64,000 nt of DNA, taken from assembly GCF_003255815.1 (NCBI RefSeq), contig NC_037670.1:70427406-70491405 (forward strand), in the 5' to 3' direction. Positions 10,456 to 22,384 of the stretch are shown here, piece by piece (positions within the stretch are counted from its first letter, which is position 1; the number at the start of each line of letters is the position of its first letter). Both the position numbers and the translations under genes were made by a program. Origin of the DNA: Theropithecus gelada (lineage: Eukaryota > Chordata > Mammalia > Primates > Cercopithecidae). The notes under the pieces were generated by a model that was not told the DNA's origin, ran no database searches, and saw only the letters and a program-made list of their open reading frames with translations.

Positions 10456-11899
10456 ACTGTTCATTTATCTAGTTAGTAACAAATTTAGGTCCCCCTGAAT
10501 GCTCTTTCTCAAACAACTGTTAATAAAAATTTGGCCACCTTAAAAATATTTTTTTTTTGGTTAAGAGCAATTTAAGACAAAAGAAATTAGAAATTATATC
10601 ACACTTATATATATTTGGTGATTTATAGATGGATAATAGGCAAATATTTTGTGAAGAATTGAGCTTCTACATAAAATTGTATCAATACAATTGATACTTT
10701 CATACCTTTAGGGACAATTTATAGAACATATACATGCTCTCAACTGACTACAAAGTGTTGGATAATAAAACAGAAAAGTTAACAACATACTTTCATTTGA
10801 TCTTTTAACTCAAGTAAGGAGCACAAACTGTTTACCGGCACCTGCATTTGATCCTCATTTCTTAAATGTTCAACACTGCTTACACTTAGCTTCCCAAACA
10901 GGATCATTCTAAAGCCACCCCACTGAGCTTTCTTTGCAACTGTGCTTAAGGGTGATATCTACACACAAGTGCTAAGTCTAAGTCACTTCTATGGATGGAA
11001 AAAATCCCAAGAAAGATAAAAATGAAGACCAAAGTGAATCCCCAATACTGCCTCCATACTTTTTGGATCTTAGATACTGCACCATTCTTGCCACACAAAA
11101 GCAGAGATTATTGATGAGTTTCAGCCTCCTACTGTGTTAGGTTACACTGTGTAAAACAAATCTACTGCCAGGATGTGAACAGAGGGGATGCAGGAAATGA
11201 CATTCCACCAGGTTTGGGCAACTCTATGGATTAAACTTAATTCTTCATCCTGGGGATAAGTGAGCTTAGACCTTAGTCATTATTCAAACCTTTGTGAAAT
11301 GAAAATCCCTTCATCACGGTGTAATATACAGTGAAAATGAACTTCTTCCTGGAAGATAAAAAAAAGTAAAATACTTTTTGCTGATGTTCTTTCATAAATT
11401 CTATACAGTAACAGCAAAAATCAAATAACTTACTCTCTTAGGCTTAATACACTTTCAAATTCATAGACTGTTTTGTGGACTTTCTGCTACCTGGCCTTCT
11501 GTCAAACTGTAACTTATCTGTGACACCATTAGAAACTCATATGAAAATGGAAGCTGTAGAACTCAGTTGACTGATACCATCATGCCCTTCCCTTCACTGG
11601 AAAATGGCTCAAAATGTTTCATCTCTGCAGTCCTCTAAGGTAAGGAAAAAATTCCATGAAGAGGAGTAGTCCTCATTAATGAATTCCTCCTATGGCATTC
11701 TTCTGGATTCTTTGTGAGCCATCTCACAATTGAAATAAAATTATTCATTCAAAGAATTTAACTACCCATACTGAAGGTCAGTCAGCCTCTACAAACTTTG
11801 GGTACATCATACCTGAATAAAATAATTCAAAGCTTAGTAGGGAAAGCAGGCAATAAAAATAATTATAGCAAAATATGATAAACACTGAATTAAAAGTTA
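10456..11899. other. Unique AT-rich sequence, nothing recognised
   Basis: No open frame of interest and no confident repeat. A small inverted repeat GTATCAA...TTGATAC lies near 10679-10697. Confidence 0.5.
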
Positions 11900-12021
11900 T
11901 TGGGTCCTTGTCACTTACCAAATGCTATTCTAAATGCATGATATGGATAAACCCATTTAATCCCTTTAATGGCCCTATAAGGTAGGTTTTATTGTTACAT
12001 CTTCCCCCAACCCATAATAAA
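11900..12021 (-). mobile_element. MIR SINE, part 1 (antisense)
   Basis: Reverse-complement MIR 3' portion: CTTACCAAATGCTATTCTAAATGC, ACCCATTTAATCCCTTTAATGGCCCTATAAGGTAGG and TTTTATTGTTACATCTTCCCCC. The MIR continues after the inserted LTR at 12426. Confidence 0.72.
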
Positions 12022-12425
12022 TGTGATGGACTTTTAACATGCCAATTTTTCTAGGCTATAGTCTCCAGTTATCTAGATAATAATCTGGGTGTTGCCATGG
12101 TTGTACCTAATAGATGCAATTAAAGTCCATAATCAGTTGATTTTAAGTAAAGGGGATTATCCTAGAAAATCTGGGTGGATATAGTTTCATCAGTTGAAAG
12201 ACCTTAAGAGCAGAGTTAAGGCTTCTCTAAAGAAGAAGAAATTCCGTCTTGCACAATAGTTTTTACCTGTGCCCCAGAGTTCCAACCTGTCTTTTCTGAC
12301 AGCCTGTCCAGTGGGTTTTGGACTTTGACAGCCCTCACAATTGTATAAACCAGTTTCTTTCAATAAATTCCTTAATATATATCTCCTACTGGCTCTGCTT
12401 CTCTAGTAGAACCCTGACTTATACA
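12022..12425 (+). mobile_element. MLT2-type solo LTR (ERVL family)
   Basis: Roughly 404-bp LTR beginning TGTGATGGAC and ending ACCCTGACTTATACA, the characteristic ERVL MLT2 termini. Internal landmarks are TCTAGGCTATAGTCTCCAGTTATCTAGATAA, CATCAGTTGAAAGACCTTAAGAGCAGAG and the polyadenylation signal AATAAA at about 12362-12367, followed by CTCCTACTGGCTCTGCTTCTCTAGTAGAACC. No internal retroviral region adjoins, so it is a solo LTR. It is inserted between two halves of a MIR. No clear 5-bp target-site duplication was seen. Confidence 0.8.
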
Positions 12426-12540
12426 ATAGGTGAACTAACAAAACCAAGGAGGCTAAGTAACTTGTCAAGGTGATAGGGCTAATATGTGGTAGAGGACAAT
12501 TTAAACTCCTTGAATCTGAGGGCAAAGCCCTTGGGTTGAC
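12426..12540 (-). mobile_element. MIR SINE, part 2 (antisense)
   Basis: Continuation of the interrupted MIR: GGAGGCTAAGTAACTTGTCAAGG, then GATAGGGCTAATATGTGGTAGAGG, the reverse complement of the MIR core region, ending near CAAAGCCCTTGG. Together with 11900-12021 it forms a near-continuous MIR once the LTR is removed. Confidence 0.72.
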
Positions 12541-13104
12541 ACAACTATATTTTTGTTTCTGATAGAAAAACAGGTTCAAAAGAGGCCCAAGCAAGAGATC
12601 CTTACTTCTAATTGATAGGATTGGTGGTGGTGAAGAAAGGTCTCTTCCAGGTGGAGGAAGGTCTCTTTAAGGTGGAGGAAGTGCTTGAACTGGGTTTTCA
12701 GGGATAAGTTGAGCTTTGCAAGGTGACTAGGATATGAAGACACATCAGATGAGGATGTTAGAAAAGCTCTGTGTGTGGTGCAATGAGACATGGAAACACA
12801 CACATGCGGGAATCATGCGTTTCATGTTACTGCCTGGGATCTTAGTCTCCAGTCTCTCACCCTTGAAAAGTTGGAGTAGGTGGCCTCTAAAGCTTACTGT
12901 AAAGAATAAATAGACAACCTGTGTAAAGAATCTCACAAGCTCCCTGACACAGATAGGTGTCTATAAAATCACTTCCCTTCTCCATCACACTAATGCCTCC
13001 CTCCCCTCCAAAGTTTCCTCCAAGTGTCACATGTTCTGATCCTGATGATAAATTAATATGGCAGACATGCCATTATATTCCACCCCTTTCTCTGTAGAAC
13101 TAAA
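12541..13104. other. Unique sequence with small GGTGGAGGAAG duplication
   Basis: No gene recognised. At about 12639-12682 a short unit (GGTCTCTT..AGGTGGAGGAAG) occurs twice in tandem, which lengthens a minus-strand chance frame (12576-12803). Confidence 0.5.
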
Positions 13105-13400
13105 CAGAATATACCCACTGTGTGCCAAGAGCTGGCTTGGCCATGGGAGATGTCATAATAAAGAAAACAGGTTTGATCTCTAACCCCAAATTGCTTGCAA
13201 TCTAGTCTGAATGGCATAATTTTAAAGGGTCTATGATAACTGATATGAAGAGAAAAATATATCAGGCTAAGATGGCAAACAGGAAGGGGCCTTAACTCAG
13301 ACTGGGGTTGTCAAGGAAGACTTCCTGGAGGAAGGCACATCTCAACTGAAACTTGAAAAGTGAATAGGAGTCAGCTAAATGGCTGTTGTTAATTAGTAGG
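13105..13400 (-). mobile_element. LINE L2 fragment, antisense
   Basis: Reverse-complement L2 3' region. Landmarks are 'GTGTGCCAAGAGCTGGCTTGGCCATGGGAGATGTCATAATAAAGAAAAC' near 13121, 'TTGTCAAGGAAGACTTCCTGGAGGAAGGCACATCTCAACTGAAACTTGAAAAGTGAATAGGAGTCAGC' near 13308-13375. Heavily diverged and non-coding. Confidence 0.6.
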
Positions 13401-16329
13401 AAGAGTCCACGTGAAGTCCTGGTTCATAGCTAAAGAAGTGAGTGGCATAGGGAATTCCCAAAGCACCCCTTACCCACTCTGCTTAAAGATCATCTGTGAA
13501 CCGACAAGTTACTGTGGTCAGCCTTTTGGCTGGCAGTGCTCAGACAGTGAGAAGGACCCTTATATGAATCTCTTTCCATCCCATACAAGCCAGATGTGAA
13601 AATAAACATGCCTGAATTCAAGTTCACTCCATTGCACATTTTCCTGTACTTCTATTGAAGGTTAGAATGCTAACTCACTTGGCATTTCAACCAGACTCCA
13701 GCTTCTGCTTAGCTGGCTGGCTTCCAATGCTAATTCAATGTCCTGTGGTGTGACAACAAAAATTTAACTTCTGTAGTAAAATGGAAGGTGATAATTTGAG
13801 TGGGAGGGGAAAGTTTAGCCATTTTCCTGTGGCATTACAGAAACTTTTCTAGCCATATTTTATCAATTTTAATCTTATTTTTTCCTTATAGGTCTTCTAC
13901 TTTTTTCTTGTTATGCAAAAAGAAACATTTTCTGAGAAAACTCACAGGATTTATAAGTTCTCTGAACTAGAGTTGTCCTAGAAATTTATGTGAAATCCTC
14001 CTATGTGTGGACTCTTGGGAGAAGATCATGAATAAACAGTCCTGACGGAACTCGGTATACCAGTCATTCAGAGAAAAGGGCAGAGAGGGGTCATAATCAG
14101 ACACCTGAGGCTCATTTAAATAGGAAGCCCAGACCTCAGGAAGAGCTACAGCAAATGCTTGCTATTAAAAGAGGGTTCCAAGGACTTCAGCTACTTGGCA
14201 TAGGCCTGCATCCCACTCCACACACACAGGGGAATGGCATTTCCCAGGAGGGAGCCTTTGTCTCAGTTCTCACTTGGAGAGCTGAAAGTCAATATGGTGG
14301 GGCACTCCTCAGAGGTCTCAGTGGCATGGAACATTGCGTCACTCTGGGTGACCATGTGCAAGTAGTGGCCTAAAGTTATTTGACTGAAGGAATCCCTGCT
14401 CCCCAGTGAAGTCCAGTCACCACAGAGACAAGACTGCCCTGTACCAGTCTGGGGTAAATGAAAGGCATCAGCAAAGCTGGAGGTTGTAGGTCAGCAGCAA
14501 GTCCCAGGAAAACGTGCCTGGAAGTCACAGAATATCAGCAAGGTCAAAGGGAAGCAGGAGCTGGGCCTGAGCAGAGCAGTGCAGAACTAGAGTGGCTTCA
14601 GAAGATGCAAAAGCAAAGACACAAGAGGACATCGTATGCACCCCACTAGTGGAAATAGGATGACAACTTCATTTGTGTGCAGTGAAAAGGCCCTGGTCCT
14701 GCATGCATGCACCTGGGTGCACATTGTGTGTCTTGTGGTTGAGGGGTTGTGGAGAACATTTATTCTCCCTCTATTTTAACAAAGACAAGGAGGTGGAGGA
14801 GGCCCCATCCCAGTTCAGAATCGAGAGCCTGTGGATCAAGTCTCAGAGGAAGGCACGAGGGGAAGAATGTTTTCTGTGCTTTGTCAGAATTCACACTCAC
14901 TCCTTGGTCATCTTGACCCTGAACTATTGTGGAATAAAATGCCCGGCAAATGACAGAAGAGATTTTGCCCAAGGTTAAGGGGACATGCCTTCTCTGAGCA
15001 TATCTGGCCATGGAGGGAATGCCTATGAAACTAAGAGGAAAATGACTGCTTAGAAAAGGAGAAACAGAGACAGCGAAAGTGAGAGAAAGAGAGAAGGGAT
15101 AGGATCCTTCTTTTAGATAAACCAGAATTACTAGGACAGACTTATATGAATTTCTAAATCTCAGTAGCTCTTCTATTCTTGCCTTAATTGAGTCTTTTCT
15201 TGTTACAAAGAACAAAGAGAAACTTCAATGACACTTCAGTTGAACAAAAATGAGATATGCAAGCTAGAACATAAATAAAGGCAACACATTTAGAACTGGG
15301 GTTCACAGAGAAATACATGAACCTGCATTTGGAAATCAGGCCTTCTAGAGAAGTAGAATATCATGAAATATTTACCAAGTCCCAGTAACCTGGATATCCA
15401 GTGATCTCTTTAGCAGCTGTCAATCATTGATGCTTCATACTCTCCCTTTCAGGCTCTCAGCTACTTGCTGGCCAGCACACATGGACTGATTGCTACTCAC
15501 CTTAGGGCTTCTGCCAACTGTGGCTTCCACCTATTCTCTTCTCTCTGCTTCTCACTTTCTGTTCCTTAATTGTCTTCCAGATGTTCTTCCCCAACTGTCT
15601 TCTAGGTGCTTCGAGATGCTGCCAACAGATGTTGTTGCATCTAATCAAACTCCCTAAAGTGCAGATCTGAACACTCAATGGCAAAGTTTGGAGCCATCAC
15701 CAACTCATCCTGCTCATTCACTGGGGACCAGCCAGGACAGCAGGGTTATAGCATTTCTAGAGCTGTTTGCAGTTGCTTGCTGGATCAGCAGGGGCCTGGG
15801 CATGTCAGACACTCAGTCCATGGTCTCTGCATTAGGAAGACAGCATGATGCATGGGAATGTAGATATCATGGAAAATAAGCAGATCAGTGTCACACACTC
15901 AGAAAACACTATTACAGTAAGAGAGAGTATCATCCTCCCATTAGAAAGAAAACACACACACATACACACAGTTGATAGTAGAAGGAGATATTCCAAGGAT
16001 CTTTGTGTGGATAGAATTGCTGTGCACACCACAGAGAGGAGAAACTTTCTGGTTCCTTCAAAGATGGAGGAGAAGGAAAAGAAGGAGGAGTAGAAGACGT
16101 GAGTAATATTACCAGACTCACAAAATGTTTAGTGTGAGTACTCTGTGAAACTGGTGAAGGCTTTGAGTTCACTTGAGTTCACACTTCATTTGATGAGAAG
16201 AAGCACATACAGACGCAGAAATAGAGACAAAGAGAAAGTATTTTGAACAAACAGTGTTATACTTAACAATTTGACAAAGTAGAAGGCTCCGTAAGACAGA
16301 ATATTTTACTGAACATATACTGATCACTC
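13401..16329. other. Unique sequence, no supported gene
   Basis: About 2.9 kb with no repeat I can name. It contains the longest open frame of the window (14760-15215, minus, 151 codons), which has no domain, no splice context and no protein-like composition. An AC-rich patch lies at about 15950-15970. A regulatory or lncRNA function cannot be excluded, but nothing in the sequence supports one. Confidence 0.45.
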
Positions 16330-16482
16330 ATTAAGCATCCAATCCTCTAAGAAATACCTTATACTCCTTGTCATAGGTAATTCTCTTAACCCCATAAGAT
16401 ACAGATCCTGAATTTACAGAAGAATCTGAGGCTCAGAGCAGTTATATAACTTGCATGAGGTCACATAGCTGTAAGTGTTGGT
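16330..16482 (-). mobile_element. MIR SINE (antisense)
   Basis: Reverse-complement MIR: CATAGGTAATTCTCTTAACCCCATAAGATA, then GAATCTGAGGCTCAGAGCAGTTATATAACTTGC and ATGAGGTCACATAGCTGTAAGTG. These are the classic MIR core/3' landmarks. Confidence 0.75.
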
Positions 16483-16577
16483 GCTCTGTCTTTATTTGTG
16501 TCATTAAAGTTCTTTGGCATATGGACTCACTTTATATGTCTTTTGCTCTTTTGCCTTTTTAATGATATAAAATTTAT

Positions 16578-16856
16578 GGCTCAGGTGCGGTGGCTCATAC
16601 CTGTAATACCAGCACTTTGAGAGGCCGAGGCAGGCAGACTGCCTGAGCTCAGGAGTTCGAGACCAGCTCGGACAACATGACAAAACCCAGTCTCTACAAA
16701 ATATACAAAAATTACCCTGGCATGGTGGTGTGCACCTGTGGTCTCAGATACTTGCTGAGGCATGAAGATCGATTGAGCCCAGGAGGTGGAGGTTGCAGTA
16801 AGCCCAGATCGTGTCACTGTACTCCAGCTTGGGTGACAGAGGGAGACTCTGTATCT

Positions 16857-16901
<45 letters not shown>

Positions 16902-16903
16902 AT
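16578..16903 (+). mobile_element. Alu SINE with (AAAT)n tail
   Basis: Full-length Alu beginning GGCTCAGGTGCGGTGGCTCA. Left-arm landmarks are GAGGCCGAGGCAGGCAGACTG and GAGTTCGAGACCAGCTCGG; the right arm has CCTGGCATGGTGGTGTGCACC and ends near TGGGTGACAGAGGGAGACTC. The tail has expanded into about eleven AAAT units (16858-16903). It is inserted within the antisense L1M 3'UTR. Probably AluS/J-age. Confidence 0.9.
16858..16903 (+). repeat. (AAAT)n microsatellite in Alu tail
   Basis: Uninterrupted tetranucleotide array derived from the Alu poly-A tail; probably length-polymorphic. Confidence 0.95.
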
Positions 16904-17911
16904 TTTAAAAATGTACTTTGAGTGAAATATGCAGATATCAAGTGAGTGATGTGGCAAGCTTTGATGAATGTGTCAACCTTTGCATCCACCACCACAAACA
17001 AGATGTCGAACATTCCCATCACCTCAGAAGGTTTCCTTCTGTCCTTGCCAGGGCTCCTCACTTCCCACAGGCAGCCCTAGCTCTCAGTGTCTATCCCGCT
17101 GGATTAGTTTTGCCTATGTTTGACCTTAATTGACCTTAATGGAATTGTACATTATATGTCTCGTGTGCCTGGCCTCTTTCAGTCCGTGGTACGTGAGGTT
17201 TCTATGCCCTGCATATACCAGTAGCTCATTCCTCTTTATTGCTCAATAGTATTCCACTGTAAGAATAAACCACAAATTGTTTACCCACTTTTCTACTGAG
17301 ACACATTTGCATTGTTTCCAGTTAGGGACTATTATAGACAAATCCTACATAAACATTCATGTAAGTGTTTGTGGACACTTTGTAAACATTTATGTTTACA
17401 TAATGTTACAAACATTTATGTTACAAAGTTTGTGGACATTCATGTAAACATTGTGGACATATGTTTTCACTTATCTTTGGCAAATACTTAGGAGTGGGAT
17501 TGCTGCCTCTTATGTAGGTGGATGTTTAACTTTATAAGAATAGCCAAACAGCTTTCCAAAGTGACTGTACCACTTAACACTCCCCACAGCAATGTATGAA
17601 ACTGCTGGTTGCTCCATAATCTTACCGCATTTTGCGTAGTCAGTCTTTTTGATTTTAGTCATTTCATGGATGCAAAGGAATATTTCCTTATGGTTTTTAT
17701 TTGCATTTCTGATAATAAATGATGTTGATCAACTTCTCCTGTGCTCATTTGCTATTCCTGTATCTTCTTTGGTGAGTATCCAAGTTTTTGCCCTTTTAAT
17801 TGAGGTGTTTGTGTTTTATTATTAATTTCTAAGAGTTCTTTATAGAGTCTCCATTTAAGACTGCTTTTGGATATATGTATTGTAAATATTTTCTCTCAGA
17901 TGTGACTTGCC

Positions 17912-18242
17912 TGTTCATCTTCTTTTTTCTTTTCTGATACAGGGTCTCACTGTCACCTAGGCTGGCGTGCAGTGGCACAATCATGGCTCACTGTAGCCTT
18001 GACATCCCAGGCCCAAGTGATCTTCATATCTCAGCCTCTCAAATAGCTGGGACTACTTGGCTACTAGTAGACATTAGCCACCATGCTTGGCTAATTAAAA
18101 AATTTTTTTTAGAGACGAGGTCTTGCTGTGTTGCCCAGGCTGGTCTTCAATTTCTGGCCCCAAGAGATCCTCATGCCTTGGCCTCTCAAAGTGTTGGGAT
18201 TGCAGGTATGAGCCACCACAGCTGGCCTGTGTTCATCTTCTT
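17912..18242 (-). mobile_element. AluJ-type SINE (antisense) with 13-bp TSD
   Basis: Antisense Alu at 17925-18229 flanked by exact TGTTCATCTTCTT copies at 17912-17924 and 18230-18242. Landmarks are GGGTCTCACTGTCACCTAGGCTGG, AGTGGCACAATCATGGCTCACTGTAGCC and GTCTTGCTGTGTTGCCCAGGCTGG, all J-type diagnostic forms. It splits the L1M ORF2 sequence; the plus-strand 107-codon frame at 17983-18306 is only antisense-Alu reading-through. Confidence 0.92.
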
Positions 18243-18835
18243 AATTGTGTATTTTGCTGAGCAGAAAGTTTTTATTTTCATGAAGTCCAATTTATCAAAA
18301 TTTTAAATGTTTACTGCAGTTTGTGTCCTTTAAAAAATATATTTGCCTTCCTCAAAACCGTTGACTTATCTTCTTGTTTTCTTTCAGGAGCTTTATAATT
18401 TTAGATTTTACATATAGGTTTATGATCCACCTTGAATGGACTTTTGTGTGAGCTATGTTTCAAGTTCATTTTTGTCCACTACATTTATCTAATTGCTCCA
18501 ATACCGATTATTGTAAAGACATTCCTTACCACATTGGAATGCCTTCGTAACTTGCCAATCATTACAAGTATCTATATTGTTCTATTTCTGTATTCCCTAT
18601 TCTTGTGCCATTGATCTATCTTTGTATGTTTAATTTATTAGCACACTATCTTTTTTCTTAGCTTTACATTAGGTTTTGAAAACAAATCAGGTAAATGAAT
18701 CCTCTAATTTTGAAATTATTTATCAAGCTTATTTTGGAAATTTTAGTCACTTTGCATTTCCAACTTTTAAAAAGTGTGCTGAGACTTTTATTGCTACTGC
18801 ATTAAATCTATAGATTAATTAGAGGATAGATGACT

Positions 18836-20560
18836 AGCTGTAACATTTCCACTATAATTCTTACTAGAGATCAAGGGCAGTTCAGAATAAATAAGAGAGG
18901 AGATAGTGGAAAGACCAAGGTTGATATAAAATCACTGACAGAAGAGAAAGTGCACCCTAAGTTGTTCAGATTGAAAAAGAATCCTGATGAATGAGTACAA
19001 ATTACAGGGAAAGAGGCTTAAAAGACTCAAGGAAGCAGTCTTGCAAAGGCAATACTTCAGAAGAGAAAAGAGTAAAATGAAAGCAATAGCAACCCTTTCT
19101 AAACTGTGCAGTAAAGAGAAAAAGAGGCAAGAAACATATTTAGGATCTTTCTAAATGAAATAATGTCAAGTATCCAAGGACATAAGACCATCCTGCATTT
19201 TCACTACAGAAGCCATCAGATAAATAAACTGTACATTGCTCTTCTGGCAAGACAGTGATTGTGAACTAGCAATCTTATAGACCACTCTATACTAACAGAT
19301 CTGAACTCAAAATGCAGGCATAGGTACAAGTAATATTCATTTATTACAAAACTAATATAAAAATGAAAAATCAAACTGGAAATCAAATATAATAGATATG
19401 AAAATCAAAACTTCTCAATTGGCAAACACTTTCCCTCACATACACACAGAAACAATAACAAAGCAGAAGAAAACTATGACACAACACTTCAGATTTAACT
19501 AAGTACTCTCCCATAAGCATTTGGGAGTATAAAAAAAATCCCACCTTGAATCAGAAATCTAAAAACCAAAAAAATAGATATATACAAAAAGCAGCACAAA
19601 AGAAAATTATATTTGATTAAACTTCTGAAAGATACAGAAGAAAAATCCAAAATCATATGAAATAAAGAAGAAATTACAATGTTCCCAAGAAAGAATGAAT
19701 TCCAATGAAAATATAATAAAGGGTATAGGAACAAAACAGAAACATAACCAAGAGATGAACATAGAATAGAGAAAGAAGAAAAGATTCTTTCTTTCTACAT
19801 GTTTATGTAGAAAGTGTTTGAAGTAGAAGACAAAGAAACAGGATCCAACTTACGTATAATTTGAATCTCTAAAGACAAAAAACAAAGCCATAAAAAGAAG
19901 TAATACGTAAAACTATAATCCAAAAGCATATTATAAAAATAAAAGAAAAAATTACCAAAATATTGAAAGGACTCGCCAGGTACCCGGGAAAATTGGCCCA
20001 CAAAAGTCAATCCATAGATATGTCCCAGTAGACAGTTAGATCTTAAATAGAATAAATCCTCAAAGCTTCCTCTTCATAAAAAGAACACATATGCAAGGCA
20101 GCAGTAAAATGCATTTTTAAAAACTCAAGGAAACAAGTATGAAGCAATAATTTTATATCCAGTCAAGGTGTATTCTAAGTATCAAGGCTATAGATAAGTA
20201 GTTTTAAATATGCAAAGAATTAGGAAATTCTATAACCACAAGCCCTTTATGAACAATTTGCTAGAGTATGAGCTTCCTCTAACCAAGAGATCACTGGGAA
20301 CACTTCAACAAAAAGACCAATAGTGAGCATTTAATATATATAGTCATAGATCTAAAATTAAAATAAAAGCAAGGATAAAAGTAAAGTTATAATGTTCTAT
20401 GTTCTATATTATGTGTTATATGCTGTAGTTTTGTCATATTAACAAATTACAATGGCATTTAATCAATTAATTAAAAAATATTTACAAAATGGCTCACAGA
20501 ATATAACCCAAATATTATATAATGTATACATGTTACTCATTTAAACAAAGAATTTCAGAA
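18836..20560 (+). mobile_element. Ancient LINE remains (HAL1/L1ME-like), A-rich
   Basis: A-rich, frame-less sequence. The part at about 20125-20290 (AATTTTATATCCAGTCAAGG ... ATATGCAAAGAATTAGGAAATTCTATAACCACAAGCCC ... GCTAGAGTATGAGCTTCCTCTAACCAAGAG) resembles the 3' region of ancient HAL1/L1ME elements in sense orientation. The block 18836-19600 is unassigned. Family assignment is tentative. Confidence 0.42.
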
Positions 20561-22384
20561 AGACTAAAACCAAAGGGATAAGCTGTTGCCACTGCCACCT
20601 GTCACTAAGGCTAGCACCACAGAGCTCCTCACAATTAGGGACATGGGGAAGTTGTCCAAGAACCAATTAATGGGCTACCTCACCAATGCTCAGAGAAAAA
20701 GACGAGGTAACACAAAATGAAACTGGCATTTCTTCAAGGCAAGGTGAAATACGTGCACTGCACCCTGTCTCTCACAATAAATGCAGCTCTAAAACCTAGA
20801 TCAGCAGTGAGTTTCACAGTTTTTTTTTTTTCACCAATATTCCACAACCTGATCTCAATATAAACCAAAACTTGAAAGTGTGTCCTAGACACAAATGGAC
20901 ATCTCCAGGAGAAGCCCTCTGGAACTCCTCTGCTCTGAGGAGCAGAAAAATAACTACTAATACATAGAGAGTGTGGGGAAAAACACTGTTTTTCTCTCAA
21001 GTTTCCTTTTATGGCAATGGTGGCAGCAACAGAAGTAGCATTGGAAGCCATAGTCCTTATAAGAGGAGGAGCCTTCCTCTGTGATCCAAGGAGTTGTGGT
21101 TCCAAGAGAGTCATGCAAACTCATTGCTCCTTCTCCTTCTAATCACCTACTGCCTGGTTTTGCATATGGATGCAGTTAAAGGACATGCATATCAAAATGG
21201 TGAAACTAAAATTCAAGACTTTTGGCTGGAAGACTATAAAAGGGAGCTCCAGGGAAGCAGAAGTTACCAGGAACAGAGTGGAGAGACAGCACCTCAGAAA
21301 TATGACTCCATGAAGTCGGTGCTGAATTCTTGGGGTCACCCCAGAACTGTATGTGTGTGGATCTGATACAAAACAGTATGCCAAACACTTTAAGAACTGC
21401 ACTAAAAAATAGAGCAAACACAGGTCCCCCACTGGCCAATGAGTGGCACACACGGAACAAATTTGAACTTAAGGCTTTAAAAACTGAGTGGATATTAAAA
21501 CCACAATCCACAGGAGACTGGTAATAACTTGCAGCCTAAACCAAATAAGGTTGGTTGCCTGCAAAAACAAAAAGTAACATTCTCTATAGGATCTGAATAA
21601 AATTCAGGGCATCATAATGCAATATTCAAAGCAGGCAAGACACAATTAAAAATTATGCATCATAAAAACAATCAGGAAAAAATCACTCATATGGCAAAAG
21701 ATAATCAACAGATTCCAAAGTGGAAGGACACAGGTGTTGGTATTATTTGACAAAGACTTTACAAAGCTATTACCAAAAAAAATGGTCAAGAAGTAATGAA
21801 ATGAATGGAGATATTTTTAAAGTCTCAGCAAAACCCACTAGATATAAAGAAGAACCAAAGGAAATATTAGAACTTAAAAAACAGGTAATCAAAATTTAAA
21901 ACTCTGTGTAGGTTTAAATAGGATCAATACCAGAATGGAAATGATGGAATAAAGAATTAGTGAACCTCAAGACAGATTAATGGAAATTATCCAATATAAA
22001 TGGCACAGAGGAAAAAGCAAAAAGAAACCTTCCCAGGAAGCTGTGGGAAAATACCAAAAGGTCCACCTTTGTGTCATCGGAGTTACAGAAAGAGAGGAGG
22101 GAGAAGACAATGCAGAAAAACGCTTAAAGAAATGATACCATAAAATTTCCCCAATTTGTCAAAAGACATAAATTCAAAGACTTCAGAAGTTGACTGCACT
22201 CCAAACAGGGTAAACCCTGTGTGCATGTGCGCATCCACACACACACATACACATACACACACACACACACAAATAATGCCCAGACATAACATAATCAAAT
22301 CAGTGTAAACAAAATTTCAAAACAGCCAAAGAAAAATGATATATTACTTATAAGATAACAATGTTTGAAAAACTGTGCTTTCTT
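20561..22384 (+). mobile_element. Ancient L1M LINE, 5'/ORF1 region, sense
   Basis: From about 21730 the order of landmarks follows an old L1M ORF1 region: 'GTGTTGGTATTATTTGACAAAGACTTTACAAAGC', 'AAAGAAGAACCAAAGGAAATATTAGAACTTAAAAAACA', 'ACCAGAATGGAAATGATGGAATAAAGAATTAGTGAACCTCAAGACAGATTAATGGAAATTATCCAAT', then 'GTCATCGGAGTTACAGAAAGAGAGG' near 22075. The 20561-21540 part is less certain. Frames are destroyed. A (CA)n tract lies at about 22236-22271. The element resumes after the inserted L1PA at 22881. Confidence 0.65.
22236..22271 (+). repeat. (CA)n microsatellite
   Basis: CACACACACACATACACATACACACACAC-type imperfect dinucleotide tract inside the ancient L1M. Confidence 0.93.

Larger units (their letters stand above)
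16540..18835 (-). mobile_element. L1M LINE 3' half (antisense) with two nested Alus
   Basis: Antisense L1 spanning the 3'UTR and C-terminal ORF2 region. Landmarks in order are 'GTGTCAACCTTTGCATCCACCACC' near 16970, 'CAGTAGCTCATTCCTCTTTATTGCTCAATAGTATTCCA' near 17219, 'GGACATATGTTTTCAC' near 17454, 'TAGGAGTGGGATTGCTG' near 17489, 'AACAGCTTTCCAAAGTGACTGTACCA' near 17548, 'TATGATCCACCTTGAATGGAC' near 18420, and 'GCATTAAATCTATAGATTAATT' near 18800. All frames are broken. Alu elements interrupt it at 16578-16903 and 17925-18229. A locally scrambled repeat lies at about 17356-17465. Confidence 0.82.

Noticed and set aside
14760..15215. Longest open frame in the window (151 codons, minus strand) as a gene
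   Set aside because: No recognisable domain, no initiation or splice context, and opposing frames overlap it. This length is expected by chance in 64 kb of six-frame translation.
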